Assembly: GCF_011745365.1 (NCBI RefSeq)
Contig: NW_024468915.1
Span: 2,086,653-2,150,652, forward strand
Length of the DNA: 64,000 nt
Direction: 5' to 3'
Origin: Cryphonectria parasitica EP155
Lineage: Eukaryota; Ascomycota; Sordariomycetes; Diaporthales; Cryphonectriaceae
The position numbers were made by a program, and so were the translations under genes. The notes below the pieces were generated by a model that was given only the letters and a program-made list of their open reading frames with translations, was not told the origin of the DNA and did not search any database. Of the stretch, positions 32,251-43,613 are shown piece after piece. Every line of letters begins with the position of its first letter. Position 1 is the first letter of the stretch.

Positions 32251-33885
32251 CTAAGTTGTGTATAAAAAGTCAGGCCGCATGTCACCCATGGCCTCGACCT
32301 CAGGCTCCGATTTGCCCTCAGCCCAGCCGTCCCGCTTCCCCTGCAGGCGCTTCTTGTTCTCTAAGCGCAGCAGGAGGGTCATGAGCAGCGAGCCGCCCAG
32401 GAGAAAAAGCACCATGTAGGCGAGGATGGCGCCGTGGCCCTGGTAGTAGCGCGGGGCTTCGAAAAAGATGTTGGACGAGACAATACCGTTGAGGTTGCCC
32501 CAGCCGATGACAAAGCCCAGGACGACGCCGCGCTTGTAGACGCCCTCAATGTTGTTGGCCATCCAGCTGATGGTGTTTGCGATGCATGGGTAAATGCCCA
32601 GGGCGCCCAGGAAGGTGCCTGCGTACTGCACAGCGGCGTTGCTAGAGCCGATGAGCATGCTGAAGCCCACAATGCCCAGGATGGAGACGGCGATGTTGCA
32701 GAGGCCGCGGGTGCGGGTGCGGTCGGCCACGAAGCCGATAGTGACGGTGAGGACGGCTGCGGCTGCGTAGGGCGGGACAGTGAGGAGCTGCGACTTGACG
32801 GTCGAGCCGCCCGAGAGGCCCAGGTCTGCGACGATGCTGGGTAGGAACAGGCTGAAGGCGTAGAGCGGCATGTCGCAGCCCATGTAGATGACCATGCCCA
32901 GCCACATCTTCCAGTCGGCCAGGGCCTGCCAAAAGTATCGCATACTGAAGTCCTCGTGCGAGGCTGACGACTGCTGGTCCAGCTTCAGGCGACGGATGAC
33001 GCGCGCGCGGTCCTCGGGCGACAGGAACCGGGCCACGTCGGGGAAATCATGCACCAGCCAGAAGGACACGACGCCAATAACGATCGTAAGGAGCCCCTCC
33101 AGGATGAAGATCCACGCCCAGCCGGGCCGTCCACCGATGCCGTCCATCTTCTCGATGGCAGCAGCGAGAAGTCCACCAAACGAGCCAGAGAGCGCGGCAG
33201 CCGAGAAGAAGATAGCCTAGGTGGATGATCAGGGCCCTGAAGGGATAGACAGGCAGAGAGAAGGGGAGACAGGGACGCTTACTGCTCGAACGCCAAACTC
33301 AGATCGCTTGTACCAGCAGGACAGGTAGTAGTTGATACCAGGGAAAAGACCCGCCTCCGTGAGGCCGAGAAACCAACGAGCAGCCATGAGACCAGACCAG
33401 CCCTTGACGAAGCCCATACCAAGCATGCAGCAACCCCATCCAATCCTAGTCCACAGGCGTTAGCACCTCTCCCCGCCCCAGATAAAGGGCTGTCTGATGT
33501 CTTACATGATGAGTGGAATGAACCTGGACGGCCGGAGCTTCTTCAGCAGGATGTTGGTGAGCGGCTCAAAGACGGCATACGAGACAAAGAAGATGGTCAG
33601 GCTGGCGTTGTACTGAGAAGTGGTGATTCCAATGCCAGCAGGGGGAGCAGCCACGAGGCCGGCGATCTTGGCATTACCGATATTGGTACGGTCGAGGAAG
33701 GCCATCAGGTACAGGAGACAGAGCCAGGGGATGAGGATCCAGTCGAGGCGCCAGACCAGCTTGCGGTCGATGACAGCCTTTTCCTGGTCCGATCGACCGG
33801 CATCTGGGTCTTCGGGAAGGTCTCGCAACGTGCCGACATAGTTCTGGCGCAGCTCAGTGGCCTTCTCGGTATCGTTGTCACTCAT
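32251..33885 (-). CDS. MFS permease, anion:cation symporter (allantoate permease-like) family, three exons
   Basis: Exons 33506-33885, 33283-33445 and 32251-33216 (minus strand) give 502 residues; donors GTAAGA and GTAAGC and acceptors CTAG keep phase. The protein has a polar N-tail, then about 12 predicted membrane helices. Motifs typical of the ACS family (Dal5, Tna1 and relatives) are present: YLMAFLDRTNIGNAKIAGL, GLTEAGLFPGINYYLSCWYK, and GRPGWAWIFILEG with a following central loop FLSPEDRARVIRRL. The join IPLIMIGWGCCMLGMGFVKGW supports the first splice. Family members import carboxylates such as allantoate, nicotinate, biotin precursors or aromatic and sugar acids; the substrate is not readable. 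Beside a 2-hydroxyacid dehydrogenase and a hydrolase, an organic-acid substrate is an attractive guess. Confidence 0.95.
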
Positions 33886-35219
33886 CCTGTTCTAATTTGA
33901 GTGGTGGTGGTTGTTGTTGTTGTTGTCGTCAGCTGTGGTTTTGAAAATGGTTGATATGACGGTTTGGGACTGCCAATGGTGAGGTCTGGTGAGATTCGAG
34001 ACAGAAGGCTGTGTGACGTTGTCAATATCAGTTAATTGCCAGACAACTTTGCAGCAGAGAGAGAAGGGCAGGCCAGTCTTGAAGATTGGTTGTGGAATAG
34101 AGCTGACAAGCTGCACATTGCAGATAAAGGAGCATAACCTTTTTTTCTTTCCTCTTTCCCCTCTTTAAGACATGTGCACTCGACACAATCCAGTGTGATG
34201 CCCACTTGACTAGGACCAGGAGGTAGGAGGCTAGAGTCTTGGGTGTGGAGATGATATGCAATGAGATAAGATGCAGTGAGAGGGAGGGGGGGGGGGCAGG
34301 GGGAGTGAATGAGCCAAGAAAGAAGCAGAAAGAAAGAGGGGGATGTGGTGAGTGTGAAAGTCAATGACAATTATTAATCGCAAGTAAGGCTGCGAGTATG
34401 GATAATTCAGAAGGATGATTCAAGATGAACAAGAAGAACCCTTCCAACCGAAAGGGATATTGTCATGGCAAGCCACAGGCAGTAGCAGCGGCGTGACAGT
34501 AGTGTGCTGTGGTTCCAAATAACGAAGAAGAAAAGGCCGACCAATACCCGAAGGGGGGGGGGGGGGTTTGAAGAAGAGGATGCGACTGGGCCTGGAAGGA
34601 TCACCACCTGACTCTGACTAGGTGAGAAGGAGGGAGAAGGAGTGGGGATCAAAGAAATCTGGGGAAGACAAGGGTAGGCAGGCGAATGAATGAATGGTTT
34701 ATTTGGGTGCAGGACAGTGTTGTAATGACAAAAAGTGTGATGACGACAACAATAGAATGGGATATCACTCACATCTGTATGACCTCGAAAACAATGTCAA
34801 ATATCAAGGAGAATTGACTTGGAGAATCAGTCAACAACCACAACTGTATATGACGAAGCAGCACAGAGAGTGCAGCACAACAGACGACGTCTTGCAAAAC
34901 AAGTGGACAGACGATTAAGGAAGAGAAGGCGTGGCACAGAGTCTGGAGAGAGAGAAAGAGATTGAAGTTTGCATCTGTAGTGCAGGGAGACCAAGGTGCA
35001 CATGGAAAGAAAAAGAAAAGGAGATAGGACAAGGAAACCAACGCAGACAGACGAGAGAAGCCTAAGGAGAAACCAAAACCCACTGGAGGAGGGAAGGGTA
35101 AGAGGTCGGTAGGGGCAAAGGAAAGAGGAACGGCGGAAGGATGTACATAAGACAAGTAGGGCCACCCCCCACGAAGGAGCAGTACAGCCACTGCAAGCAA
35201 ATCACTGGGAAGCTAGTGT

Positions 35220-35243
35220 CCCTCCCCTCCCCTCCCCTCCCCT
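35220..35243. repeat. CCCCT pentanucleotide repeat
   Basis: About five tandem CCCCT units, all pyrimidine on the + strand. It is a simple intergenic repeat; purine/pyrimidine tracts of this type are common in this window. Confidence 0.85.
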
Positions 35244-36727
35244 GGCCTCGTCACTGCCTACTTTAAGAGAATTCCAGGTAGGGCAGTTACATCCCTGTAA
35301 TTGCAGCAGTACTAGAAGAGACAAGGTGAAAAGTAGTTGGGGCCTCTTTTTTTCCGTCTGATGCTTTGGAAAGATGGCAAGGTGTTGAGTGACTGGTAAC
35401 CTGACGTCTGTGCTATGCTCTAATGGAGGGTTTCCAGGTTCTGTAGGCGCTAAAAGGTGGGGGCTACAGTGGGTTCTGGTAGGTCTGGGGAAAACCCCCA
35501 TGGCCAAGTTCCTTCCCCGCGAATTACCCTCTAATGTGGAGTACATACAACTTGCCACTCGACCAAAGACCCACTCGAGCCCGCTGCTGGTCCTTGAATC
35601 CTTCAACGTTTATGTCAGTGGCCAATCAGTGGTCATGGTCCTCGGAAGGTGGTTCTGTACGTTATACTATGGTACATTGTAGTATACATTTTCGGTGTAG
35701 GGCAGATATCGGTTCAGTGGATGAGATGGGTCTGGCGTGGTGGGCATGCGATCCCCTGTCCCAGTATTTCATTTTCTCTTCCTTCTCCATGCACGTGTGC
35801 TCATAGTGCTGACCGACTTTTGTCAGTGTAAAAAGGCCCATGAGATGATATAGTGTGTATGTGTGCAACAGATAGCTGATCCGAGACAGTCATGCCATTC
35901 CAAAAAGCCGCTGCGGCATCTTTGTGATCTGAGACATTCCTAATCAAGATCAAGATTATGCTGGTGTTCCTGTCAGCCAATGAAGCCGTCCGTTCACTCA
36001 CAACAAATCATTAATATTTCATCAGCCATGGCTTCGTAAAATACATACCTATATATCCTTCCTTCCAGAATCGCCACAGCGGCTGCCTCCTTTCAAGGAC
36101 ATCATGGCTCAAGAATCAGGCAAGCCATGCTGCGCGTGTGGCCAGATGGTAGCTAGATGGTGGCCAGGTGTATGGTTGAACAGATTCACCACATTGTCTA
36201 AGATCATATCGTTCCACAGACCGAGGGAAGCGTAGGACATTGGTGACTGAGGTACACCTGAGCCATCAGAGATAGACATACACACAGAGAGAGAGAAAGG
36301 TACAAGGTACAAGGTACGAGTAGTTACGCGGGCACGAAAACACAGTCTACAAGCCCGCTTTTGGCTGTGGAGGAACACAAAGTATTACCTGTCTGCTCTC
36401 ACCGCAACATGATCGCCATCTTGCTTCAATTTTTTTCTCCGCTCGCAAAGAGACTCAATATCGTTTCTAATTAACTTAAAACAGGGCTTCAAGTGCTGGA
36501 GTTCCACCATAATGGTTAATTTCGGGCATGTTTGGCAACATGAATTGAGAAAAGTCTGCTGAGAGTATCATTGACAACTTCCTGGACCCTCATAGACATC
36601 GTAACATGAGATCCAAACACAAAATACCGAGTTGCCTCCATTAGTCCAAGGCCGATATCTTTTGGAAGTCAACGGAAATATGGCTTGATTTTGGAAGTAG
36701 AAGAAGAAGAAAGAAAGGGGTTTCCCT

Positions 36728-37063
36728 TCACTGCGGATTGGTCAGTACGCTGGTGGAAGATACTTTGGTGACCACGAACTGACGTGCCGAAACGCGGCTC
36801 TCGACCAGTGCAGACTTGACACGAGGGTGCATTGAGAGCATGTGCTCTGCCAGATAGTTGTTAAAGACTTAAGCAAGATCTTGTCATACGTCTGTACCAA
36901 CAAAGCCAGGAAGGTCATCGAATTTGGGAGCCGGCTCGACCCACCGCATAATTATCTCCGGTGCCGAGTGTCTTCCCAGATCGTCAGCGGTGCTGTCCCT
37001 CAATAGCCATCCAGGCTACCGCACCCGACTCGAAATGTCTGATCCAGCACCAGCAGTGACATG
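36728..37063 (-). pseudogene. Decayed coding remnant, family uncertain
   Basis: One minus-strand frame reads protein-like sequence for about 110 codons but contains three in-frame stops, TAG at 37016-37018, TGA at 36884-36886 and TAA at 36869-36871, before ending at TGA 36728-36730. Readable parts include HVTAGAGSDISS, RWVEPAPKFDDLPGFVGTDV and NNYLAEHMLSMHPRVKSAL. The TAA could derive from CAA by a C-to-T change in CpA context, the preference of repeat-induced point mutation. The AGxGSD element is reminiscent of the I-helix of a cytochrome P450, but the following sequence does not continue like one. I cannot name the parent gene. Confidence 0.35.
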
Positions 37064-39195
37064 CTTTAGCCATAAGGCTCAGGCTGCTGTTGGACATCCT
37101 GATCGCTAGCACCAGTCGCCCTGATGCTGTATGATAGCGAGCTCAGCCAAGCACATTGTGTCATTGCTTGGGAGTTGCTCTACGCTGTGATGAGTCGTGA
37201 AACCAGCAGGACCTGCTGTTGTGTTATGAGAGAGATCTCCGGGTTGGCCTTAACTCTGTGAGACGCAATGTATATGAGAAGTCACTGGATCTTCTCACTG
37301 TAGCCTAACAAACAGCGCCCGACGAAAATCGACTATTTGGTCCCGAGGGTGAGCCATAGGAGGCTTGTGGTGGTCACACAGCTTGCCTGGCTTCCGAAGC
37401 AATCTTGAATTCTCCATCTATCACGACATGACTACCAGTCTTCGTGTCGAGCATGGGTTACCCGGGATCTTTACAACTTGGTGCCCCCAGGCGGACCGGG
37501 CCACTGCAATGATCTGGTGAACACCCAAAATCTGGTAATCGGGTCCAAGTTTTCTTCGTGGGCGGCTACTCGAAAAGAAACCCAAGAGATTTTCCGAAAC
37601 GCACGCACCCGTGTTCGCGTGCAACCCAAAGCGCGTGGGCGTGCTGCAGGCATCCGCGGTGCCGTTGATTTGGGCGCGCGGAATTGCGGCTTACGACACC
37701 GTAATTATAGCAAAGACGGCTCACTTGCTGACACTCCGTGGTTTTCAACCCATCATTATCGAATATTGACCAGCGGTATATGTCCACAGCAGACGTTGGA
37801 GGACTGTTTTGTTCTTGCACCCCAAGAACAGAGTATGAAACGACATCGAAAGACCCTAATAAGCTTTCCAGGTTCTTGGGGACTGTTAACAACCGAATGA
37901 ACTCCTACTCCACCACTGGGGAAGATTTCTCGGACGTAAGATTCCGGCCACGAAAAAAAAGGACGCGCACAAAGATTTTGAGGCTGTTTGTGGAGCGCAC
38001 AGGAGCATACTGGATGTAGATGGCGTTGACTAGGATCATTTGGTGAGGAATCCTGCCAAAGAAATTATTTGTCAGTGGCTCTCTGGGAGCTGCTTCGTCT
38101 TTGCCTCCATCTGAGACTGATTGCCTCTTTGATGAGATTTCCTGTGCAACATTGCTAACCCGGCACGAGGTCAGCCCACTCGGGCCAGGGGATGAAGGCG
38201 TGACTGTAGTGTCGTGTCGGAACCAAGTTGTTGGCGTTCAGACGATAAACAGAGTGTGTTAATTCCTAGCCGGCATATGGGTCGTTCGCTGGTTTAATGG
38301 TATGCTCATTTTCGATACTGATCATGATTATGTAAGTTTGAAAAGTAAACAAAACCAAGGCAGTGACAGATAATCATGAGACCATGTGAGATACTTCCAG
38401 CCACGCCTAGGCCGAGTTCCGTATGCACGGTCACACCGGAATGTGAAGAGATGGACAGTAGCTTGTGCAATATAGATCGAGGCAGCATCATCTGTCTGAG
38501 ACAGCAGCTGCGCGTGTTCCTGACTAAAAGATCCTCCTGTGTCTCGCTCGGTGTTGGAACTGCAGCTGACATGCACAGACCGCCTCTCGATTTTGTCTGA
38601 GCATATTTGAAGGAATTCGGAGGCCGTCTTTCGAAATCAAGAGAATCAAAGAAGTCAAAGAAGGTGAACGAGAATGGTTTCTTTCCTAGGTTTTGTTGTC
38701 TGGGAAGGTGACGAGGAGAGGTTGCTAGGATTCATGACTAAGCATGCTCTGGGTGCTTTCACTGGTCCATGGGAAACGGCTTATGTAAGAATGTCACTTG
38801 CGACTGCCGTGATTCCACAAGCTGCTTGCTAGGATGGGCATCGCTCAAGCAAATCTTAAATAACGACAAACCCCGAGGAGGACACAGCTTGAATCTTATG
38901 TGAGATCACTCGCAACCGGCGTTCCGATCTCTTTGTTTGTTTGGTTTCTTCTTTTTTCTTCCTTGGATATGTATATGGACGTGGGCACAGCATCTGTCTT
39001 GTTTTCGTATTGAATAGAAACATCTCGACCTGGAAAATACCGCGGGACAAGTACAACAACCAGCTCCTGCGTCAACTGCCGACGACGACTCGTCAGTACG
39101 CCATCGTGACACTGACCCAGCTGTCATCGTTCCACAGACGCATCTGCGTGTGCTTTCAGCATCTGTCTCTTGTGCATAGAAGGTTTCTCGGCACC

Positions 39196-41556
39196 ATGGC
39201 GGCACCCAAGAAAGTCTGCATAATTGGAGCCGGACCATCCGGGTTGGTGGCCGCGAAAGAACTGCTTCACCGCCCATCCTCTGCTGCGTCTGGCCTTGAC
39301 GCCAGCTTCACAGTCACCATGTTTGACTCCCAGCCTCGGATCGGCGGCCTTTGGCCAGTGTACAAGACCGACGGTGCTGGGCTGGTGCACCCTCTCATGC
39401 TGGCAAACCAGAGCAGGCATACGATGCAGTTCAGCGACCTGGCTTGGGAGCAGGATGCGCCGCATTTGCCAAGAGCGTGGCAGGTTGGAAGATATCTGCA
39501 GCAGTACCTTTCCAGGTACTGTGCGTTCGAGGAAGAGAGGTTTCGTCTGCGGCTTGGATGGACGGTGCAGAGTGCCACACCACGCGACGAGAAGGAGGGC
39601 AGGACATGGCATGTCACTGCTCAGTCTCAAGATGGACTTGTGGACGAAGCCGACTATGACTACCTTGTGGTTGCCTCCGGATTCTTCGGAAAGCCAGTCA
39701 TTCCTACTCTGCCAGGGCTGAGAGAGACCGGCGGAATACCAATTGTGCACAGCAGCCGGTACAGGGACCTCGAAACGCTGCTCCCAGATGCAGATGGAAA
39801 AGGGGGCAAGATTCTCGTCGTAGGTGGCCAGATGTCAGGGGTCGAGATCGCCGGAACTATTGCCTCTCATCTATCCTCCGCTGTAAATACCCCAGGACAA
39901 GGAAAGCTGTCCGGCGCAGGCAAGTACACTGTCCACCACGTCATCCAGCGACCGGTATGGGTATTTCCACTGTTCACGTCACCAGCAGCCGGCCGTGCTG
40001 CTGCACCATTTGCGCCTCTCGACTTTGCATCGTACAACTTGGCCAATCGACCGGGCCCGCTTCACAACACGCAAGGCCACATCACCACCGAGAGCGCCAA
40101 GGTGACCAAAGGTCTTTTCCAAGCGGCACTGGGCACCGACCAGTCCGAGTTCTCGCCCCTGCTCGCTCCATCAGAAAACGACCTCGAAGACCCAGCCTAT
40201 CTCGCCGTCAGTGACTATTATGCAGAATTCCTGCGGCTGGGTTTGATCACTCTGGAAAAGGGCAGACTTGGATCTCTGTCTGGGACTACAGCGACAATTA
40301 CTCCCGTTTCCTCGGATCAAGAAGAGCCCAGAGCCGTCACTGATGTTGCTGCCATAGTGCTTGCCACTGGCTTTGAGGCAGCACCCTCTCTATCCTTTCT
40401 CCCGGACGAGATCCGACGGATCCTCGCTCTGGACCCTACCAACATTGACAACACAGTTCTTCTTGCGTTCCACGGCACTCATCAACCGGATGTGCCTAAT
40501 CTGGGCTTTGTTGGATTCTACCGCAGTCCATACTGGGGGGTTATGGAGATGCAGGCGCGCTTCTTGGCCGAGCTTTGGACACAGCAACGAGAAGGCCAGC
40601 TTCGCCCCTCCATGCAGAAAGCCCTTGCAGAGGATACTTCTATTCAGCGATTCGCGGCGCTCCGTGGGGATTCTCGCGCTTCTCAATTTCCCATGGGTGA
40701 CTACGCCTTCTTGATGCAGGAGTTTGCGGCTGCGCTGGACATCTCTCTACTTCCTTCATCAATCGAGGATACGCCACCACTGCCGCACAATGGAAAGCCT
40801 ATGGATATCCTGACGCCGTCACGATACGCCTCCCCGCTTGCGAAGCCATTAGAGGCGTACAAATCCCTGGCGCAGACGAGAGAGGCCGTCCTAGCCTCGC
40901 TCACGAATGGAAAATTCGTGGCAAGGGCCGTCTTCCGCTCGCTGCTGGGCGAATGGCAATTGGAGAGAGATCTTATCTCGAAGCTGCCCACGCATCCCAG
41001 TGGCCACTGGAGTGGGACGGCAAAATTCCTCCTCCGACAAGCAACAAAAGATGGTCTGAAATGTGTCGACAGAAACGATAAAAGCGGAGCTGGTCTCGAT
41101 CAAGATGACGACGACGACGACGACCCGGGTCTAGAGTATCTGTATGTCGAAGAGGGCGAATTCAAGACGACTACTGGCATCACATTCCCGGCGACGCGGC
41201 GGTATGTTTGGCGATACAACGAGAAGACAGACAAGTTGAGCGTCTGGTTCGTACGGACGGGCGACACATTCAGCCGAAAGGACCCGCGGCGAGAGGAGGA
41301 GCAGATGAAGGCAGATTATCTATTTCACGAGGTCGACTTTGTTGTCCCCAGCGATTACGCCACCAGGCGAGATATCACTACAGGGTGGGAGGCCAAGGCG
41401 GGCCACCTCTGCGTCGAGGACTTTTACGATGTCAAGTATGAGTTCAGGTTCAATGCCGTGAATCTAAGAGACTGGTCGCTTGGATATACCGTGAAGGGCC
41501 CACAGAAAGATTATACCATCGATGGAAAGTATAGTAGAAAGCCCTCGGAAATATAG
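39196..41556 (+). CDS. Flavin-containing monooxygenase fused to a C-terminal DUF6314 domain
   Basis: A single exon of 786 residues. ATG 39196 immediately precedes the FAD-binding strand MAAPKKVCIIGAGPSG (GxGxxG at 11-16); the open frame upstream is Cys/Arg-rich leader. FMO features follow: RIGGLWPVY, a second dinucleotide site ILVVGGQMSG, HSSRYRDL (a weak version of the FMO signature) and VLATGFEA. From about residue 577 a separate domain begins with LLGEWQLERDL. It contains PSGHWSGTAKF, YVEEGEF, RRYVWRY, DYLFHEVDF, HLCVEDFYDVKYEF and VKGPQKDYTI, which is the DUF6314 pattern, of unknown function. Between them an Asp run (about residues 637-643) marks a linker. Expected activity: NADPH/O2-dependent oxidation at N or S, or a Baeyer-Villiger reaction. 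No signal peptide. It is convergent with the alpha/beta-barrel gene (stops 175 bp apart). Confidence 0.92.
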   Translation: MAAPKKVCIIGAGPSGLVAAKELLHRPSSAASGLDASFTVTMFDSQPRIGGLWPVYKTDGAGLVHPLMLANQSRHTMQFSDLAWEQDAPHLPRAWQVGRYLQQYLSRYCAFEEERFRLRLGWTVQSATPRDEKEGRTWHVTAQSQDGLVDEADYDYLVVASGFFGKPVIPTLPGLRETGGIPIVHSSRYRDLETLLPDADGKGGKILVVGGQMSGVEIAGTIASHLSSAVNTPGQGKLSGAGKYTVHHVIQRPVWVFPLFTSPAAGRAAAPFAPLDFASYNLANRPGPLHNTQGHITTESAKVTKGLFQAALGTDQSEFSPLLAPSENDLEDPAYLAVSDYYAEFLRLGLITLEKGRLGSLSGTTATITPVSSDQEEPRAVTDVAAIVLATGFEAAPSLSFLPDEIRRILALDPTNIDNTVLLAFHGTHQPDVPNLGFVGFYRSPYWGVMEMQARFLAELWTQQREGQLRPSMQKALAEDTSIQRFAALRGDSRASQFPMGDYAFLMQEFAAALDISLLPSSIEDTPPLPHNGKPMDILTPSRYASPLAKPLEAYKSLAQTREAVLASLTNGKFVARAVFRSLLGEWQLERDLISKLPTHPSGHWSGTAKFLLRQATKDGLKCVDRNDKSGAGLDQDDDDDDDPGLEYLYVEEGEFKTTTGITFPATRRYVWRYNEKTDKLSVWFVRTGDTFSRKDPRREEEQMKADYLFHEVDFVVPSDYATRRDITTGWEAKAGHLCVEDFYDVKYEFRFNAVNLRDWSLGYTVKGPQKDYTIDGKYSRKPSEI

Positions 41557-41730
41557 ATTATATATCGAGAAAGAATGTCGACTCGCGAAATCCACCGAGG
41601 GAGCGACTCATTGCACACAAACAGTGGACCGCGTGACACGCACCACTTCTCACGAGGCAATATCTCCAGATCCCGCTCACCGGATGAAGTCCTTTCTTCG
41701 TTCTCTTCTCTTCTCCTTGTCTTTCTTTCC

Positions 41731-42423
41731 TCATTGAGTAGCCTCAATGTGATTCTTCTCGAAGTCGATGCGAATCCCACGCCTCACCTGAGAACTGCAA
41801 ACAAGATCCCGAAAGTGCTCAGACTTGTCCAAAGCCACAGCCTCCGCAAGCTTCTCGTACTCGTCTACATTCTCCCATCCACAGAAAGACACCCACTCCT
41901 CCTCCTTCTCTTGGCCCTCGTCTTCGTCATGCCCGTCTGAAGCCTTTTCGATTCTCCACCCCCCTGCAGACGCCTCCCCCACCCCATCCTGCCCGGGGTC
42001 CCGACGACTCAGCCACGCCCAAGACTTCGCCCGCCCCTCAAAAGCAGCCTTGTCCTGGCCCCGCACACGGAACCAGCCGAGGCTCAACACTGGCGCATCC
42101 GCCGGCACCGCAGCATTGGGCACGTCCACGTGGTACATCTCGATGCGCGGGATGTCGAGGTCGTCTCGCAGGAGCTGGAGGAGCTCCTGGTTTTCGGGGC
42201 TGGGCAGGAACTGGTCCCGGTGCTCGGAGGGGGAACGCCAGTCGCCGAGGAGGTACAGGAGCTGAGGGGTCTCGAGGGACTGGTAGTAGGTGAAGCGGCG
42301 GCCGGGAATGCCGAGGGCAGTTTGCATGACTTGGATGGATTTCTGGAGCTTGGCGTGGAGGGCTGGGCTGGCTGGGGTGGTGCCCTGGGCGAGGGGGAGG
42401 AAGGCGAGCTCGGTTACAGGCAT
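41731..42423 (-). CDS. Dimeric alpha/beta-barrel (ABM-like) domain protein
   Basis: A single exon of 230 residues starting at ATG 42423 (MPVTELAFLPLAQG). The first ~110 residues look like one ferredoxin-like half of a dimeric alpha/beta barrel, with strand-helix-strand pattern and the segment FTYYQSLETPQLLYLLGDW. A second, weaker half follows (VLSLGWFRVRGQDKAAFEGR) with a charged Glu/Asp insertion (HDEDEGQEKEEEW). Fungal proteins of this form belong to the antibiotic-biosynthesis-monooxygenase/stress-barrel superfamily; many have no known reaction. No signal peptide. It faces the FMO-DUF6314 gene tail to tail. The assignment rests on fold-like pattern rather than a catalytic motif, so it is moderate. 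Confidence 0.75.
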   Translation of the reverse strand: MPVTELAFLPLAQGTTPASPALHAKLQKSIQVMQTALGIPGRRFTYYQSLETPQLLYLLGDWRSPSEHRDQFLPSPENQELLQLLRDDLDIPRIEMYHVDVPNAAVPADAPVLSLGWFRVRGQDKAAFEGRAKSWAWLSRRDPGQDGVGEASAGGWRIEKASDGHDEDEGQEKEEEWVSFCGWENVDEYEKLAEAVALDKSEHFRDLVCSSQVRRGIRIDFEKNHIEATQ

Positions 42424-43613
42424 TGTTTTGTTTGGGTTTCGGCTGGTGAGTTGGAAGGAAATGCCTAGTGAGAGGCAGAAGAGCGAGAGCGGTAAATCCG
42501 TTGACTTGTTTGGTCTATATTGAACGCTTTTCTTTACTTTCCATCGGACATATGGTCATCCTCATGTACTAACGAGTTGGGGTTCAGGCAACTCTCATGA
42601 CGCAAGCAACGCTCTGTCTACTACTTTACCCAGTTTGAATCTGCAACTCGTTACGTGCATGTTTTCATTCTGCCCTTAGCGTCCCTTGAATTGCCTGTCT
42701 TATGATTGCGTCGATGCGCTCTGACCTGATTTGTTGGGTGAGTGTCATGCATTTGAGCTTCCTGGTTTCTGTATTCTCCTGGTAGTGTTACCACCTCTCT
42801 GAGATCCATTGCTCGTACCTTCTAGAACATTTAGCGTTGGAGCCTCCAGATCACGCGTTACCCGATTCATGCTCCTTATGCGAGGCTGGGATTGATTTAA
42901 GAATGAAGTAGCGACTACTATGGTACTGTATCGACGATCGCTGCCTCTTCCTCTGGATGGAGGATTATTTGAGTGTGTTTTGGCCGCCGGTTTTCATTGT
43001 CCAGGTCATCCCGTCTACTACGGTACAAAATAGAGTTTGTAGGGCTGAAGCTATCCTTCGCTACACATGGAAAAATACAGAGTAAATCTGTTTGAAACGC
43101 TCGTGGAAACAAAGTTTCCCCGCCCATATCGCTAACGGGCCTGGCTAAAATTGCAAGGGGGATAAAGCCACTCCTAGTTTATATGAAAGGCCATATGATT
43201 TCGGTTCCAGACCGGTGAGATCTCAGGGGTGTTGGTTCCACGCCCACCGGAACAAATGCGTCCAATCCTCTAGGTGGGTTGAAGATCCACTGCCAGGATT
43301 CCCGCAATAGACTCTAAACAAACAAAACAGCTTTCTACCATGCTGCATCGTGAGATCACATCCTTGGCGCGAAGGATGAGTTCCACCCCTGTTCAATTCA
43401 CTTGGGAACTGCTGGAGTACAAGATGCTACTGAGGCCCTTATCAACCTCTTTTCTTGTGCACCAGTATTGTTTCATGCCATCCATCTCAGAAGGACAATA
43501 AGGCTGCTGCAGTTGATCTGCAAACCATTCTTTTTTTTATCACATTCTTTTTGATTCAACAGTGTTGTTGACCACACTCATTACATAAGAAAAACATATA
43601 TATAAAACTCAAA
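42424..43613. other. Intergenic promoter region between divergent genes
   Basis: About 1.2 kb separating the alpha/beta-barrel gene (minus) from the Ser/Ala-rich secreted-protein gene (plus), so both promoters lie here. A TATA-like CATATATATAAAAC is at 43593-43606, very close to ATG 43614, and may instead be part of the AT-rich leader. I see no further element. Confidence 0.5.

Larger units (their letters stand above)
33886..39195. other. Long intergenic region with one gene remnant
   Basis: About 5.3 kb without a supported intact gene. It holds a G14 run (34553-34566), a CCCCT pentamer repeat (35220-35243), a GGTACAA repeat near 36299-36318 and the gene remnant at 36728-37063. A short frame at 36103 begins with KPCCAC, which resembles the Cox17 copper-chaperone motif, but it lacks the rest of that protein. 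The last 250 bp form the leader of the flavin monooxygenase gene; its frame stays open upstream but the sequence does not look coding. Confidence 0.5.

Noticed and set aside
36103..36234. Short + frame with KPCCACG, reminiscent of the copper chaperone Cox17
   Set aside because: The remaining conserved parts of Cox17 (RD-x-C and the twin Cx9C helices) are absent downstream in all frames, with or without simple introns.
38941..39195. Extended N-terminus for the flavin monooxygenase from an upstream in-frame ATG
   Set aside because: The added 85 residues are Cys/Arg/Phe-rich, have no homology pattern and precede the normal family start MAAPKKVCIIGAGPSG.
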